DNA from: Pandoraea anhela | GTDB lineage: Bacteria; Pseudomonadota; Gammaproteobacteria; Burkholderiales; Burkholderiaceae | Length of the DNA: 64,000 nt | Reading direction: 5' to 3' | Assembly: GCF_902459655.1 (NCBI RefSeq) | Contig: NZ_CABPSB010000016.1 | Location: 62,001 to 126,000 of the forward strand | Shown: piece by piece, positions 10,711 through 19,391 of the stretch | Layout: each line of letters begins with the position of its first letter | Position numbering within the stretch: the first letter of the stretch is position 1 | Translations under genes and position numbers: made by a program | The notes under the pieces: model-generated | Told to the model about the DNA's origin: nothing | The model's database searches: none | The model's input: only the letters and a program-made list of their open reading frames with translations

Positions 10711-11439
10711 TTACGGGTCGATCACGAGTCGCACGGCCAGCGGCGAGCCGTCGAGATCGCGCGACAGGTCGACGCGTTTGACGCGCAGCGGCGTGCCGTC
10801 GAAATATGCCTGATAGACGATCGTCCAGCCGTCTTGCTTCAGATGGGTGGGGCGCTGCGTCTGCGGATCGCGTTCGATGCTCGCTTGCGAGCCCGGCGCG
10901 CTCTGCATGCGCAACCAGTAGCGCATACCGCCTACGGGCAGCGCGAAGCCCAGTGCATCGCGCATCACATCTTCGAGACGAGGGCCGGTCAGGGGCGCTT
11001 TGCCGGGCAGTTCCAGCGAGGCGCTACGCGGATTTTCGCGCACGATCGCCTGCGTCTGGCCAAGCGGGTCGAGTAACTGAACGGTCGCATTGTCGCCGTT
11101 CTGTTGCCAGTCGAAATTGCCGTAAGTGTTGCGCGGCTCGCCGTTCTGTTCGTATCGCACCGCGAAGCGGCCGCGGTAGTGTTCGACGCTCGCGCCCGCC
11201 GTCGGCTCGGCAGGCGCCGGCGGCGCGAGGCTCGCGCACCCGGTGGCGAGCACGGCGGTCGAACACGCCAGCACGAGTGCGGCCGTGCGCGCGAATGTTC
11301 GCAGACCGATGCTGCGCGACGGTTGTGACGTCCGCGCGCCCTCGGTCGACTGATGCCACCGAGGCAATTGCGGCAATTGCGGTGACTGGAGCGACTGCGG
11401 CGCTCGCGCCACCCCGAAGGACTTCACTGTCATGGGCAT
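10711..11439 (-). CDS. lolB: Outer-membrane lipoprotein LolB, with N-terminal extension
   Basis: LolB accepts lipoproteins from LolA and inserts them in the outer membrane. A lipobox LATGC puts the acylated cysteine at residue 68; the mature part shows [21 protein letters not shown]-like and [12 protein letters not shown] segments of the family. Unusually, about 45 residues of Gln/Pro-rich sequence ([15 protein letters not shown]) precede the hydrophobic signal core ([16 protein letters not shown]). The start at 11439 shares one base with the stop of the TPR gene (TAATG), supporting coupled translation, but an internal start closer to the signal peptide cannot be excluded: for example, a non-ATG codon near residues 43-48. 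The extension arises from a 9-bp tandem repeat. Confidence 0.9.
   Translation of the reverse strand: MPMTVKSFGVARAPQSLQSPQLPQLPRWHQSTEGARTSQPSRSIGLRTFARTAALVLACSTAVLATGCASLAPPAPAEPTAGASVEHYRGRFAVRYEQNGEPRNTYGNFDWQQNGDNATVQLLDPLGQTQAIVRENPRSASLELPGKAPLTGPRLEDVMRDALGFALPVGGMRYWLRMQSAPGSQASIERDPQTQRPTHLKQDGWTIVYQAYFDGTPLRVKRVDLSRDLDGSPLAVRLVIDP
11361..11402. repeat. 9-bp tandem repeat inside the lolB 5' end
   Basis: Units of GGCAATTGC, degenerating into GGTGACTGG and GCGACTGC, run in tandem. Read in lolB they encode the Gln/Leu/Pro-rich stretch before the signal peptide. Confidence 0.75.
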
Positions 11440-13367
11440 TAGGGCGCGACGTTGTAACGCTTCATCGTCGAGCGCAGCGTATCGTCGTCAGCATCGAGCT
11501 TGAGGGCTTCGCGCCAGGTCTTGCGCGCTTCGTCCTGCTGGCCTGATTCCCAGAGCACTTCGCCCAGATGCGCGCCGATCTCGGCCTGTGCCTGAATACC
11601 GTACGCGCGACGCAGCAGTTCCAGCGCCTGCTGCTTGTCGCCGAGGCGATACTTCACCCAGCCGAGGCTATCCATGATGTACGGATCTTCCGGCGAAAGC
11701 GACGACGCCTTTTGCAGCAGCTTGAGCGCTTCCGGCAGACGCGTGTTGCGCTCCGTCAGCGAGTAGCCCAGCGCGTTGTAGGCCTGGGCGTTCTCGGGTT
11801 GCGTCGCCATCACGCGACGCATCGCTTTTTCCATCACGTCGTAGTGCTTGTTCAGTTCCGCGACCATGCCGTACTGGTAAAGCAGGTCTGCGTCGTCCGG
11901 ATAATTCTTGACCTCGACGGCGAGCAACTTCTCGGCATCGTCGTAACGCTTGGCCTTGACGAGCAGGTCCGACTCGGCGCGCTTGAGCGCGAGTTGCTCG
12001 CGCGGATCGCTCGACTGGATACCGTGCAGCAGCGCGCGGCCTTCCTCGACCTTGCCCTGATCGGCCAGCAACTGCGCGCGGCCGATCTGCGCCGGCAGAT
12101 AGGCGTTGCTGTCTTCGCGAATCTTCGAGAGCCACTTGTCGGCGGCCGGATAATCCTTGCGATCCTGCGCGATTTGCGCGAGGTAGACGTAAGCCTGTGC
12201 GCCGTCGGTGTTCTGCTGCTCGGCTTCCGTCGCGTATTTCTGCAAGTACTGCTCCGCCTGCGCCGGGTGATTGGCGTGCAGGTTGAGCAGCGCCAACGCC
12301 ATGAGCGTCGAGAGTTCGTGCGGGTAGCGCTTTTCGAGGGTCTCGAACTGCTTCTGCGCGGCGTCGAGCTGATTGTCCGCCAGCAGCAACTTGGCGTAGG
12401 CGAAGCGGGCCTCCTTGGCGTCCGGGTTCCGGTCGAGGAACGATTTCAGACTCGCGATGGCGCCGCTGCGCTCGGCCGGTCCCATCTGCCCGTAAAGGAG
12501 GGCCGCCGCTTCGTAATCGGGCTTGAGCCTGAGTGCGTTTTCGAGCGACGCGCGCGCACCGGCCGTGTCGCCTGCGTCGAGTTGCGAACGGGCGATGGCC
12601 AATTGCGCCTCGGGGCGCTGCATGTCGTTCGCCAGCATGCGCTTGAGCGAGTCGATGCCCGTGGCGCGCTCCGGACTGCGGGCGATCATCTGCTGCAATT
12701 CGAGGATGGCCTGACCGCGTCGCGCTTCCGGCACCTTGTTCAGTTCATCGACCAGCAGCGGCTCGGCTTCGGCCAGATGACCGGTGCCGACTTCGAGGCT
12801 GGCGAGCAGTTGCGACGCCGGGCGCCACGTCGGGTCGAGCTGATGCCACAGCTTGGCGGCGACGAGCGCATCGCCGAGCTGACGCGCACCGAGCGCGATC
12901 TCGACGGCGCGACGCGCCATGCGCGGGTCCTTCGTCCGGTTGGCCAGGGCGATATAGGTATTGAAGGCTGGGGCGAGGCTGCCCTGTTGCAGGCTCAGTT
13001 CGGCGGCCAGCACTTCAAAGACGATTTCGCTGGTGAGGGCGACGTTCGGCAGCTTTTCGCGGGGGACGTTCGCATTCGGGGCGACGTCTTCGCTATCGAC
13101 GTCTGCACTCGCGCTGCTGGCCGCCCCCGGTGCGCTTGCCTTGGCGGGCGCGCTTGCCGGCGCGGCGGGGGCTTTCTGCACCGTCTGCGCGAAGGCGTTC
13201 GAAGATGGCAGGAATGCCATGATGGCGCTGGCGCAGGTCACGCCGAGCGCCGCGGCTCCGGCCCACGCCCCGCGGGCCAGGGCGCCGCGCAGGCGCAAAA
13301 CCGCAGGTGCCACGGTTACCGCAGTCTGGGCAGCGGCGGGAATGGACTGGAATCGGGTGTTCGGCAT
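11439..13367 (-). CDS. Exported tetratricopeptide repeat protein
   Basis: A 642-residue protein with a long N-terminal signal-like region (hydrophobic WAGAAALGVTCASAIMAFLP, likely cleavage after NAFA) followed by an Ala/Pro linker and many TPR helices over residues 110-620; clear TPR units include EAQLAIARSQLDAGDTAGAR and AQAYNALGYSLTERNTRLPE. It is the conserved TPR protein found just upstream of lolB in Burkholderiales and is probably periplasmic or envelope-associated. Its stop overlaps the lolB start by one base. A role in outer-membrane assembly is suggested only by this linkage. Confidence 0.88.
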   Translation of the reverse strand: MPNTRFQSIPAAAQTAVTVAPAVLRLRGALARGAWAGAAALGVTCASAIMAFLPSSNAFAQTVQKAPAAPASAPAKASAPGAASSASADVDSEDVAPNANVPREKLPNVALTSEIVFEVLAAELSLQQGSLAPAFNTYIALANRTKDPRMARRAVEIALGARQLGDALVAAKLWHQLDPTWRPASQLLASLEVGTGHLAEAEPLLVDELNKVPEARRGQAILELQQMIARSPERATGIDSLKRMLANDMQRPEAQLAIARSQLDAGDTAGARASLENALRLKPDYEAAALLYGQMGPAERSGAIASLKSFLDRNPDAKEARFAYAKLLLADNQLDAAQKQFETLEKRYPHELSTLMALALLNLHANHPAQAEQYLQKYATEAEQQNTDGAQAYVYLAQIAQDRKDYPAADKWLSKIREDSNAYLPAQIGRAQLLADQGKVEEGRALLHGIQSSDPREQLALKRAESDLLVKAKRYDDAEKLLAVEVKNYPDDADLLYQYGMVAELNKHYDVMEKAMRRVMATQPENAQAYNALGYSLTERNTRLPEALKLLQKASSLSPEDPYIMDSLGWVKYRLGDKQQALELLRRAYGIQAQAEIGAHLGEVLWESGQQDEARKTWREALKLDADDDTLRSTMKRYNVAP

Positions 13368-13392
13368 AGGGATCCACGGCAGGTTTCGAGCG

Positions 13393-13414
13393 ATTGTAGC
13401 GCGCCCGATACAAT
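13393..13414. promoter_or_regulatory. Candidate back-to-back -10 elements for the TPR gene and mutM
   Basis: ATTGTA and TACAAT form an inverted pair 10 bp apart, giving a TACAAT (-10-like) on each strand. Start points would lie about 20-30 bp before the TPR ATG (13367) and the mutM ATG (13447). The -35 boxes are weak, so this is a moderate call. Confidence 0.45.
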
Positions 13415-13446
13415 AGAGTCTAAATCCTCAGCAAACGTTCGCAGGC

Positions 13447-14277
13447 ATGCCTGAACTCCCAGAAGTCGAAGTCACCCGCCGCGGTATCGCGCCGCACGTG
13501 GCGGGCACTCGTATTGCGCGTATCGACGTTCGCAACGGCGCGTTGCGCTGGCCGGTACCCGACGGGCTCGATTCCCTTTTACGTGGCGAAACGCTTGTCG
13601 GCGTGACCCGTCGCGGCAAGTATCTGCTGCTCGAATATGCGCCCGGCTGGCTGCTCGTGCACCTGGGCATGACCGGCACGTTGCGCGTGATGCCGGAGCC
13701 GCTGTCGCTGCCCGCGGCGGGGGTGCACGATCACATCGATCTCGTCTTCGAGCGATGTGCGTTGCGTTATCGCGATCCGCGTCGTTTCGGCGCCGTGCTC
13801 TTTCATCCCCGCTCGGCGGGCGACGTACTCGCGCATCCGCTGCTCGCCGGCCTCGGCGTCGAACCGTTGACGGACGATTTCGACGGTGCGCTGCTTTACG
13901 CGGGCACACGCGGGCGCACTGTGTCGATCAAGCAGGCGTTGCTTGCCGGCACGATTGTCGTGGGCGTGGGCAACATCTACGCGTCGGAGAGTCTCTTTCG
14001 CGCAGGCATTGCGCCGCGCATGCAGGCGGGCAAACTGTCTCGTCCGCGGGCCGAAAAACTCGCGCAGGCCGTCAAGGTCGTGCTGGCGGCAGCCATCGAG
14101 AAGGGCGGCAGCACGCTGCGCGATTTCGTCGGCAGCGACGGTCAGAGCGGTTATTTCCAGCAGGAGTATTTCGTCTACGATCGTGCCGGTCAGCCGTGTC
14201 GCGTATGTGGCACCGCGATCCGGCAGATCGTTCAGGGTCAGCGATCCACGTTCTTCTGCCCGCATTGTCAGAAATAA
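13447..14277 (+). CDS. mutM: Formamidopyrimidine-DNA glycosylase (Fpg/MutM)
   Basis: Bifunctional DNA repair glycosylase/AP lyase that removes 8-oxoguanine and FaPy lesions. The 276-residue sequence keeps the catalytic N-terminal Pro2-Glu3 (MPELPEVE), Lys58 in TRRGKYLL, the helix-two-turn-helix [14 protein letters not shown] and the C-terminal zinc finger C251-x2-C254-x16-C271-x2-C274. Divergent from the TPR gene and followed after 42 bp by mutY, so the two partners of the GO repair system are likely cotranscribed. Confidence 0.97.
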   Translation: MPELPEVEVTRRGIAPHVAGTRIARIDVRNGALRWPVPDGLDSLLRGETLVGVTRRGKYLLLEYAPGWLLVHLGMTGTLRVMPEPLSLPAAGVHDHIDLVFERCALRYRDPRRFGAVLFHPRSAGDVLAHPLLAGLGVEPLTDDFDGALLYAGTRGRTVSIKQALLAGTIVVGVGNIYASESLFRAGIAPRMQAGKLSRPRAEKLAQAVKVVLAAAIEKGGSTLRDFVGSDGQSGYFQQEYFVYDRAGQPCRVCGTAIRQIVQGQRSTFFCPHCQK

Positions 14278-14319
14278 CGCCTGCGCTTACGTGCAGCACA
14301 AAAGCCCCCCAAAGCCCTT

Positions 14320-15474
14320 ATGAACGACGCTTCTCACGACACCTCTGCCGGCACGCTTGCGGACACCTTCGCCGAGCGTCTGATCGCCTGGCAGGCCGAG
14401 CATGGCCGTCATGATCTGCCCTGGCAGAACACGCGCGACGCGTATCGCATCTGGCTGTCCGAAATCATGCTTCAGCAGACGCAGGTCGCGACCGTGATTC
14501 CGTACTACGGACGATTTCTCGAGCGCTTCCCCGACGTCGCCGCGCTGGCGAATGCGCCGCAGGACGACGTCATGTCGCTCTGGAGCGGCCTTGGCTACTA
14601 CTCCCGCGCGCGCAATCTGCATCGTTGCGCCCAGGTGGTGGTCGCCGAGCATGGCGGACGCTTCCCCGCCGACCCGCAGACCCTCGCTACATTGCCGGGC
14701 ATCGGCCGCTCGACGGCCGCCGCCATTGCGGCCTTTGCGTACGACGCGCATGCCGCCATTCTCGACGGCAACGTCAAACGCGTGCTCGCGCGCGTGTTCG
14801 GCATCGAAGGTTTCCCGGGCACACCGAAGATCGAGCGCGAGATGTGGGCGTTGGCGGAATCGCTGCTGCCGACGACCGACTTGCCGGCTTACACGCAGGG
14901 GATGATGGACCTGGGCGCAACGCTGTGTGGACGCGGCAAGCCGCGCTGCGGGGAATGTCCGTTCGATAGCGATTGCGTGGCCCACGCGACCGGACGCGAG
15001 CGCACGCTGCCGACCGCCAAACCGAAGAAAGCGCAACCGGAGCGTTACGTGGACGTACTGGTGATTCGTGCGGGGGATCGGGTCTTGTTCGAGCGACGCC
15101 CCGACAGCGGGATCTGGGGCGGCTTGTGGAGTCTGCCGGAACTCACGCCGCCGACGGACGCCCGCGATGCCGACGACGCCTCGCTGCGTGAGCGTCTCAC
15201 GGGGCGTGCCGCCACGCTGGGCGCCAAGCTAGGGACGGTGCAGTCGCTCATGCCGTTGCATGGCCTCACACACGTTTTCACGCATTTCAAACTTCACCTG
15301 CGTCCGTGGCTGGTCACGTTGACGGTGTCGTCGACGCCGTCGGACGAGGCGGATCGCGCGTGGCTGGATGGCGCGGGCGTGACGGCGGCAGGTTTGCCGT
15401 CGCCGATCCGCAAGATCGCCGATGCACTGTCGCTACACGCGTCGGGCGGCGCTCAACTGTCCTTGCCGACCTGA
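14320..15474 (+). CDS. mutY: A/G-specific adenine glycosylase
   Basis: Removes adenine mispaired with 8-oxoguanine. In this 384-residue protein I see Glu48 (SEIMLQQTQV), the helix-hairpin-helix LPGIGRSTAA (125-134), catalytic Asp149 (AILDGNVKRV) and the 4Fe-4S ligands C203-x6-C210-x2-C213-x5-C219. Residues 235-375 form the Nudix-like 8-oxoG recognition domain (GGLWSLPEL). Functionally paired with mutM just upstream. Confidence 0.97.
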   Translation: MNDASHDTSAGTLADTFAERLIAWQAEHGRHDLPWQNTRDAYRIWLSEIMLQQTQVATVIPYYGRFLERFPDVAALANAPQDDVMSLWSGLGYYSRARNLHRCAQVVVAEHGGRFPADPQTLATLPGIGRSTAAAIAAFAYDAHAAILDGNVKRVLARVFGIEGFPGTPKIEREMWALAESLLPTTDLPAYTQGMMDLGATLCGRGKPRCGECPFDSDCVAHATGRERTLPTAKPKKAQPERYVDVLVIRAGDRVLFERRPDSGIWGGLWSLPELTPPTDARDADDASLRERLTGRAATLGAKLGTVQSLMPLHGLTHVFTHFKLHLRPWLVTLTVSSTPSDEADRAWLDGAGVTAAGLPSPIRKIADALSLHASGGAQLSLPT

Positions 15475-15539
15475 GTGCTGCGGCGTCCGTCATCCATCGG
15501 GCGTCGCCGTTCCCGCCGGCGAGGCCTGTGGCTCAGCGC

Positions 15540-16418
15540 TTAGGACTTCGACTCGGAGGGGGGAGCTAGCTCGCGATGACGCACGAGCACGCTCGCCTCG
15601 TTGCGAAAGCGCTCGCCCAGCGTCTCGGAGATGAACACCGAGCGGTGCTGGCCCCCCGTGCAACCGATGGCGACCGTGAGATAGCTGCGGTTGTCGCGCA
15701 TGTAACTCGGCAGCCATTTCTGCAAATACGCGCCGATGTCGTTGATCATCTCGTCGACTTCCGGGATAGCGGACAGGAAGTCGATCACCGGTTGATCGCG
15801 ACCGGTGAGCGGGCGCAATTGCACGTCGTAATAGGGGTTGGGCAGGGAGCGGACGTCGAACACGAGATCGGCGTCGAGCGGCACGCCGTGCTTGAACCCG
15901 AACGATTCGAACATCAGCGTTAGGCCGGTCTGGTCGTGCTGCACGAATTCGCGAATCCAGCGGCGTAGCGCACTGGCGCGCAGGTTGCTGGTGTCGATCT
16001 GGTGACCGAGTTCGGTCACGCTGCTGAGCATCTCGCGTTCTTTCTCGATCGCCTCGACGAGCGAACCGGTCGCCGTCAGCGTGTCGTCTCCCGTGACCGA
16101 GAGCGGATGACGGCGGCGCGTCTCCGAGAAGCGCTGCACCAGCGTCTGCGTGGTGGCATTGAGGAAAAGTACGCGCACATCGTGACCGAAGCGGCGCAGA
16201 CCGCCGATGATCGGCGGCAGTTCGGCGAGCGAGCTGCCGCTGCGCGCGTCGATGGCGACCGCGAGGCGCGTGTAGTTCTGTGTGCCGAGGTAGATGGCGA
16301 GTTCAGGCAAAAAGCGCGACGGCAGATTGTCGACGCAGTAGTATCCCGCATCCTCGAGGACGTTCAGAGCGAGCGATTTGCCCGATCCGGAGACGCCGGT
16401 AATCAGTACGATCTTCAT
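15540..16418 (-). CDS. rapZ: RNase adapter protein RapZ
   Basis: P-loop protein which in E. coli binds GlmZ-type small RNAs and brings them to RNase E, controlling glucosamine-6-phosphate synthase. The 292-residue form starting MKIVLITG has Walker A GVSGSGKS at 8-15, [12 protein letters not shown], and the C-terminal signature [11 protein letters not shown] prefer the ATG at 16418 (GGGAA 6 nt upstream) to an in-frame start 18 nt earlier. It ends the leftward block downstream of hprK, its usual neighbour in Betaproteobacteria. Confidence 0.95.
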   Translation of the reverse strand: MKIVLITGVSGSGKSLALNVLEDAGYYCVDNLPSRFLPELAIYLGTQNYTRLAVAIDARSGSSLAELPPIIGGLRRFGHDVRVLFLNATTQTLVQRFSETRRRHPLSVTGDDTLTATGSLVEAIEKEREMLSSVTELGHQIDTSNLRASALRRWIREFVQHDQTGLTLMFESFGFKHGVPLDADLVFDVRSLPNPYYDVQLRPLTGRDQPVIDFLSAIPEVDEMINDIGAYLQKWLPSYMRDNRSYLTVAIGCTGGQHRSVFISETLGERFRNEASVLVRHRELAPPSESKS

Positions 16419-16554
16419 GACATTTCCCGAATACAACCATCATGGTAAGCGATTGTGTCGTACGGGTGTCGAGCGGGAAAAAACGGGAACGTTCCATCCG
16501 TTTTCCCTGCATTTGCGAGACATCGCGCCATTGCAATCTGGCTTCAACCTCATG

Positions 16555-16586
16555 ACAACGAAAACGGCGCCCATCGAGGGCGCCGT
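16555..16586 (-). terminator. Rho-independent terminator after the psiF-like gene
   Basis: ACGGCGCCC/GGGCGCCGT (16564-16572 and 16578-16586) form a perfect 9-bp stem, followed on the minus strand by TTTTCGTTGT. Confidence 0.85.
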
Positions 16587-16611
16587 CGGGCAACTGCAAA
16601 AGCGCGAAACC

Positions 16612-16941
16612 TCAGGCGGCCGGTGCGCTCGACAGGCATTGCTTCATGAACGCCTTGCGATCGTCGCCCTTCTTGCCGGCGGCCTGCGTGTTACAGGTCT
16701 TCATCTTTTCCTGCTGGGTTTGCTTGGCTGCGGGGGCACCGCCTGCCGACAGACATTGCTTCATGAACGCCTTGCGGTCGTCGCCCTTCTTGCCCGAGGC
16801 TTGCGCGTTGCAAGCCTTCATCTTGTCTTGTTGCGAATTGCTCGCCTTGGGGGCGGATGCCGGGGCGGCGGCCGTCTGGGCGAACACGGGCGATGCGAGC
16901 AGCGGGGATACCAGGAGCAATGCAGCGAGTGCTTTCTTCAT
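16612..16941 (-). CDS. PsiF repeat-containing small periplasmic protein
   Basis: A 109-residue exported protein. The signal peptide MKKALAALLLVSPLLASPVFA is followed by two PsiF repeats, each with KMK(A/T)CN-QA-GKKGDDRKAFMKQCLS and two conserved cysteines. PsiF in E. coli is a phosphate-starvation-inducible protein of unknown function. The gene lies between hprK and rapZ with its own terminator and a candidate terminator upstream, so it is probably a separate unit inserted in the otherwise conserved hprK-rapZ order. The two repeats are almost identical at DNA level. Confidence 0.9.
   Translation of the reverse strand: MKKALAALLLVSPLLASPVFAQTAAAPASAPKASNSQQDKMKACNAQASGKKGDDRKAFMKQCLSAGGAPAAKQTQQEKMKTCNTQAAGKKGDDRKAFMKQCLSSAPAA
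16637..16795. repeat. Internal direct duplication in the psiF-like gene
   Basis: The sequence beginning CATTGCTTCATGAACGCC occurs at 16637 and again at 16754, an offset of 117 bp (39 codons). The first 41 bases of the two copies differ at one position, so the duplication is recent or kept alike by gene conversion. Confidence 0.85.
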
Positions 16942-17010
16942 GATTGTCTCTCCATAAGGTCGTCACGCACGGGCACGGGGGGATGGACCGCGTAGCGATT
17001 ACAACATGAT

Positions 17011-17037
17011 AGAAAACGCGCCGCAATCGCGCGGCGT
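17011..17037 (-). terminator. Candidate terminator downstream of hprK
   Basis: On the minus strand CGCCGC and GCGGCG enclose a 6-nt loop and are followed by CGTTTTCT. The T-run is short; it may end the hprK transcript before the psiF-like gene. Confidence 0.55.
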
Positions 17038-17147
17038 TGACAGAAAGACGCAAGCGTTGCGGTATACCCGCAGGGTTTGCGGTGTTTCGACGTGAAACCT
17101 GGGAGCTGCCACAGAGGCGGCTGCCGAGGCACGCCGCCGCGAGGGGG

Positions 17148-18113
17148 TCAGAGCAGCTTGCCTTGCATGCCGTCCGGATCCTGCATGGCCTGACGCTGGC
17201 GCTCCATGAAGTCCTTGAGCGTATCGATGCCGCGCAACTGCAAAATCGTGTTGCGCACGGCGGCTTCGACCAGCACGGCAAGGTTGCGCCCGGCCGCCAC
17301 TTGCAGAATCACCTTGTTGATGGGCAGGCCCAGCACATCCACCGTTTGCGCTTCGAGGGGCAGGCGCTGGAATTCGCCGTCGGGACGGCGCACCAGTTGC
17401 ACGATCAGCTTGAGCTTCATCTTCCGGCGCACGGCCGTCTCACCGAAGATCGTCTTGATGTCGAGCAGTCCGAGACCGCGTACTTCCAGCAGGTTTTGCA
17501 GCAACGGCGGGCAGCGGCCTTCCACGAAATCGGGGCCAAGACGCACGAAATCGACGGCATCGTCGGCCACCAGGCCGTGTCCCCGACTGATCAGTTCGAG
17601 ACCGAGTTCACTCTTGCCGAGCCCGGAGTCGCCCGTGAGCAGCACCCCCATGCCCAGAATGTCGATGAAAACGCCGTGCATCGTGCAACGCGGGGCGAAA
17701 ACCCGTGAAATGTACAGGCGCAGGCTATCGATGACCGACGCCGTCGACAACGGCGTGGTGAACAGCGGTGTGGAGGAGCGGGTACAGCGCAGTACCAGAT
17801 CGGGCGGCGCTTCGAGGCCGTCGGCCACCACGAGGAACGGCGGCTCTAGCGCGATGACTTCGCCCATGTGGCGCTTGCGGTTTTCGTCCGTCAGCCGCTG
17901 GTAGTAGCGCAGTTCCGCCTCACCGAGCACCTGAATCCGGTTCGGGTGGATGAGGTTCAGGTGACCCACGAGGTCGGCGCTGGAGGTGGCCGTCGCCACG
18001 CTCTCGGGCGTGAAGCCACGCTCCCACCCCTCATGGCCTGTCAGCCACGACAGACGCAGCGTCGCAGCGTTGTCGTCGAATATGCTTTGCGCGTTGATGC
18101 CGGTCAGTTCCAC
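17148..18113 (-). CDS. hprK: HPr kinase/phosphorylase
   Basis: HprK phosphorylates, and with inorganic phosphate dephosphorylates, a serine of HPr. The 321-residue protein has a variable N-terminal domain to about residue 130, His146 in [10 protein letters not shown], Walker A GDSGLGKS (161-168), LVADDAVDF, and the signature [10 protein letters not shown]. In Proteobacteria lacking a full sugar PTS it belongs to a regulatory phosphorelay with PtsN. ptsN lies immediately upstream on the same strand, rapZ downstream. Confidence 0.96.
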   Translation of the reverse strand: MELTGINAQSIFDDNAATLRLSWLTGHEGWERGFTPESVATATSSADLVGHLNLIHPNRIQVLGEAELRYYQRLTDENRKRHMGEVIALEPPFLVVADGLEAPPDLVLRCTRSSTPLFTTPLSTASVIDSLRLYISRVFAPRCTMHGVFIDILGMGVLLTGDSGLGKSELGLELISRGHGLVADDAVDFVRLGPDFVEGRCPPLLQNLLEVRGLGLLDIKTIFGETAVRRKMKLKLIVQLVRRPDGEFQRLPLEAQTVDVLGLPINKVILQVAAGRNLAVLVEAAVRNTILQLRGIDTLKDFMERQRQAMQDPDGMQGKLL

Positions 18114-18204
18114 CGCGTCGCCTCGTTCGGTTGGGTGTGAGAGCTATTGATGTCGTCTGTGTTCGCGGTGGTTCGCAGCGGTTAGCGGCCGGGCAGCGCC
18201 CGGA

Positions 18205-18660
18205 TCAGGGCTGCCAGTTCGCGAGTGCGGTATGAATCTCGTTGGCGCTCGGGGCGTTGATCAGCGTCTCACGCATCGTGCGGTCAGAGAGCAACTGCGC
18301 GATTTCGGACAAGATCTCGAGATGTTGCTGGGTGGCCTGCTCGGGAACCAGCAGGAAAAACAGCAGGGACACCGGCTGGCCGTCGGGCGCTTCGAAAGGA
18401 ATGGGGTTTTCGAGGCGAATAAACGCCGCCATCGGGTGCTTCAGCCCTTTGATGCGGCCATGTGGGATCGCCACCCCTTCGCCAAGACCGGTCGAACCCA
18501 GACGCTCGCGGGCGAACAGGTTGTCGGTGACCGTCGCGCGTTGGAGCTGGGCGTTTGTCTCGAAGAGAAGGCCGACTTGCTCGAAGACGCGCTTCTTGCT
18601 GGTGACGGATAGTCCAAGCCGGATGTTGGACTCAGGTAAGAGTTTGAATAAACGGTTCAT
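18205..18660 (-). CDS. ptsN: Nitrogen-regulatory PTS EIIA protein
   Basis: PtsN (EIIA-Ntr) is the terminal phosphoacceptor of the nitrogen PTS and regulates potassium transport and other processes in enterics. The 151-residue protein begins MNRLFKLLPESNIRLGL; the phospho-histidine is H67 in EGVAIPHGRI, and the LLFFLLVPEQATQQHLEIL segment is characteristic. The longer in-frame extension upstream is not conserved. The order rpoN-hpf-ptsN is canonical, and hprK follows after about 90 bp. Confidence 0.95.
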   Translation of the reverse strand: MNRLFKLLPESNIRLGLSVTSKKRVFEQVGLLFETNAQLQRATVTDNLFARERLGSTGLGEGVAIPHGRIKGLKHPMAAFIRLENPIPFEAPDGQPVSLLFFLLVPEQATQQHLEILSEIAQLLSDRTMRETLINAPSANEIHTALANWQP

Positions 18661-18769
18661 CTTGTAATGCGGGCGAACGCTTAGTCGCCCTCCAACCCCC
18701 GATTGACCTCGCATTATAGACCACCCGCCGCCGTGCTCGCGGCGAGAAACCGAACAGGGCCGAACCATA

Positions 18770-18793
18770 TAAAAGGGGCCGTTCTACGGCCCC
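18770..18793 (-). terminator. Rho-independent terminator after hpf
   Basis: GGGGCCG (18775-18781) and CGGCCCC (18787-18793) form a 7-bp stem with a 5-nt loop, followed on the minus strand by TTTTAT. It separates hpf from ptsN. Confidence 0.75.
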
Positions 18794-18896
18794 GCGGTGG
18801 GTGATGCCAGACTTACGAGAGACGGATATACGCTTCGGTGGTTCCTTGCGGGTTTTCGTCAGTGTCAGTCAGTGCGACGACCACGCCGGAACGCAA

Positions 18897-19250
18897 TCAC
18901 TGTAGCGGTTCCGCCTCGGGAGGTTGCTGGTGCTTGATGGCTTCGCGACCGTGATCCTGAACCTTGTCCTTGTACTGCATTACCTTGCGGTCGAGCATGT
19001 CGATCAGCTTGTCGATGGCGGCGTACATATTTTCGTCACACTTCTCGACGAAAATTTCCTTGCCCTTGAGATTCACGGTGACGCTCGCGTTCTGGCGTCC
19101 CGATTTCTCCTTGGACTTGTCGACAGAAAGGATCACCTCGACACTTATGACCTGATCGAAATGGCGCAACACGCGTTCGAGCTTGTTGACGACATATTCT
19201 TTCAGTGATGCCGTGACTTCGAGATGATGTCCACTGATCTGAAGATTCAT
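18897..19250 (-). CDS. hpf: Ribosome hibernation-promoting factor
   Basis: A 117-residue protein of the short HPF/YhbH family that binds the decoding region of the 30S subunit and helps 70S ribosomes dimerise in stationary phase. Visible family features are [20 protein letters not shown], the [10 protein letters not shown] helix, [10 protein letters not shown] and the helix [18 protein letters not shown]. It is shorter than long-form HPF and has only a brief His/Gln/Pro-rich tail. It lies downstream of rpoN and is expected to be cotranscribed with it. Confidence 0.95.
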   Translation of the reverse strand: MNLQISGHHLEVTASLKEYVVNKLERVLRHFDQVISVEVILSVDKSKEKSGRQNASVTVNLKGKEIFVEKCDENMYAAIDKLIDMLDRKVMQYKDKVQDHGREAIKHQQPPEAEPLQ

Positions 19251-19391
19251 AGCTGCTCTCCTTGCTGAAATGCCGAAGTGCAGGCCGCATCATCGTTGAC
19301 GCTGGCTGGCATGAGCGCGAGCCATTGACGTGACGCAATGTCGCACTGCGGCGTTATGCCCCAGCGGCCAACATGGCGCACCAGGACTGTC

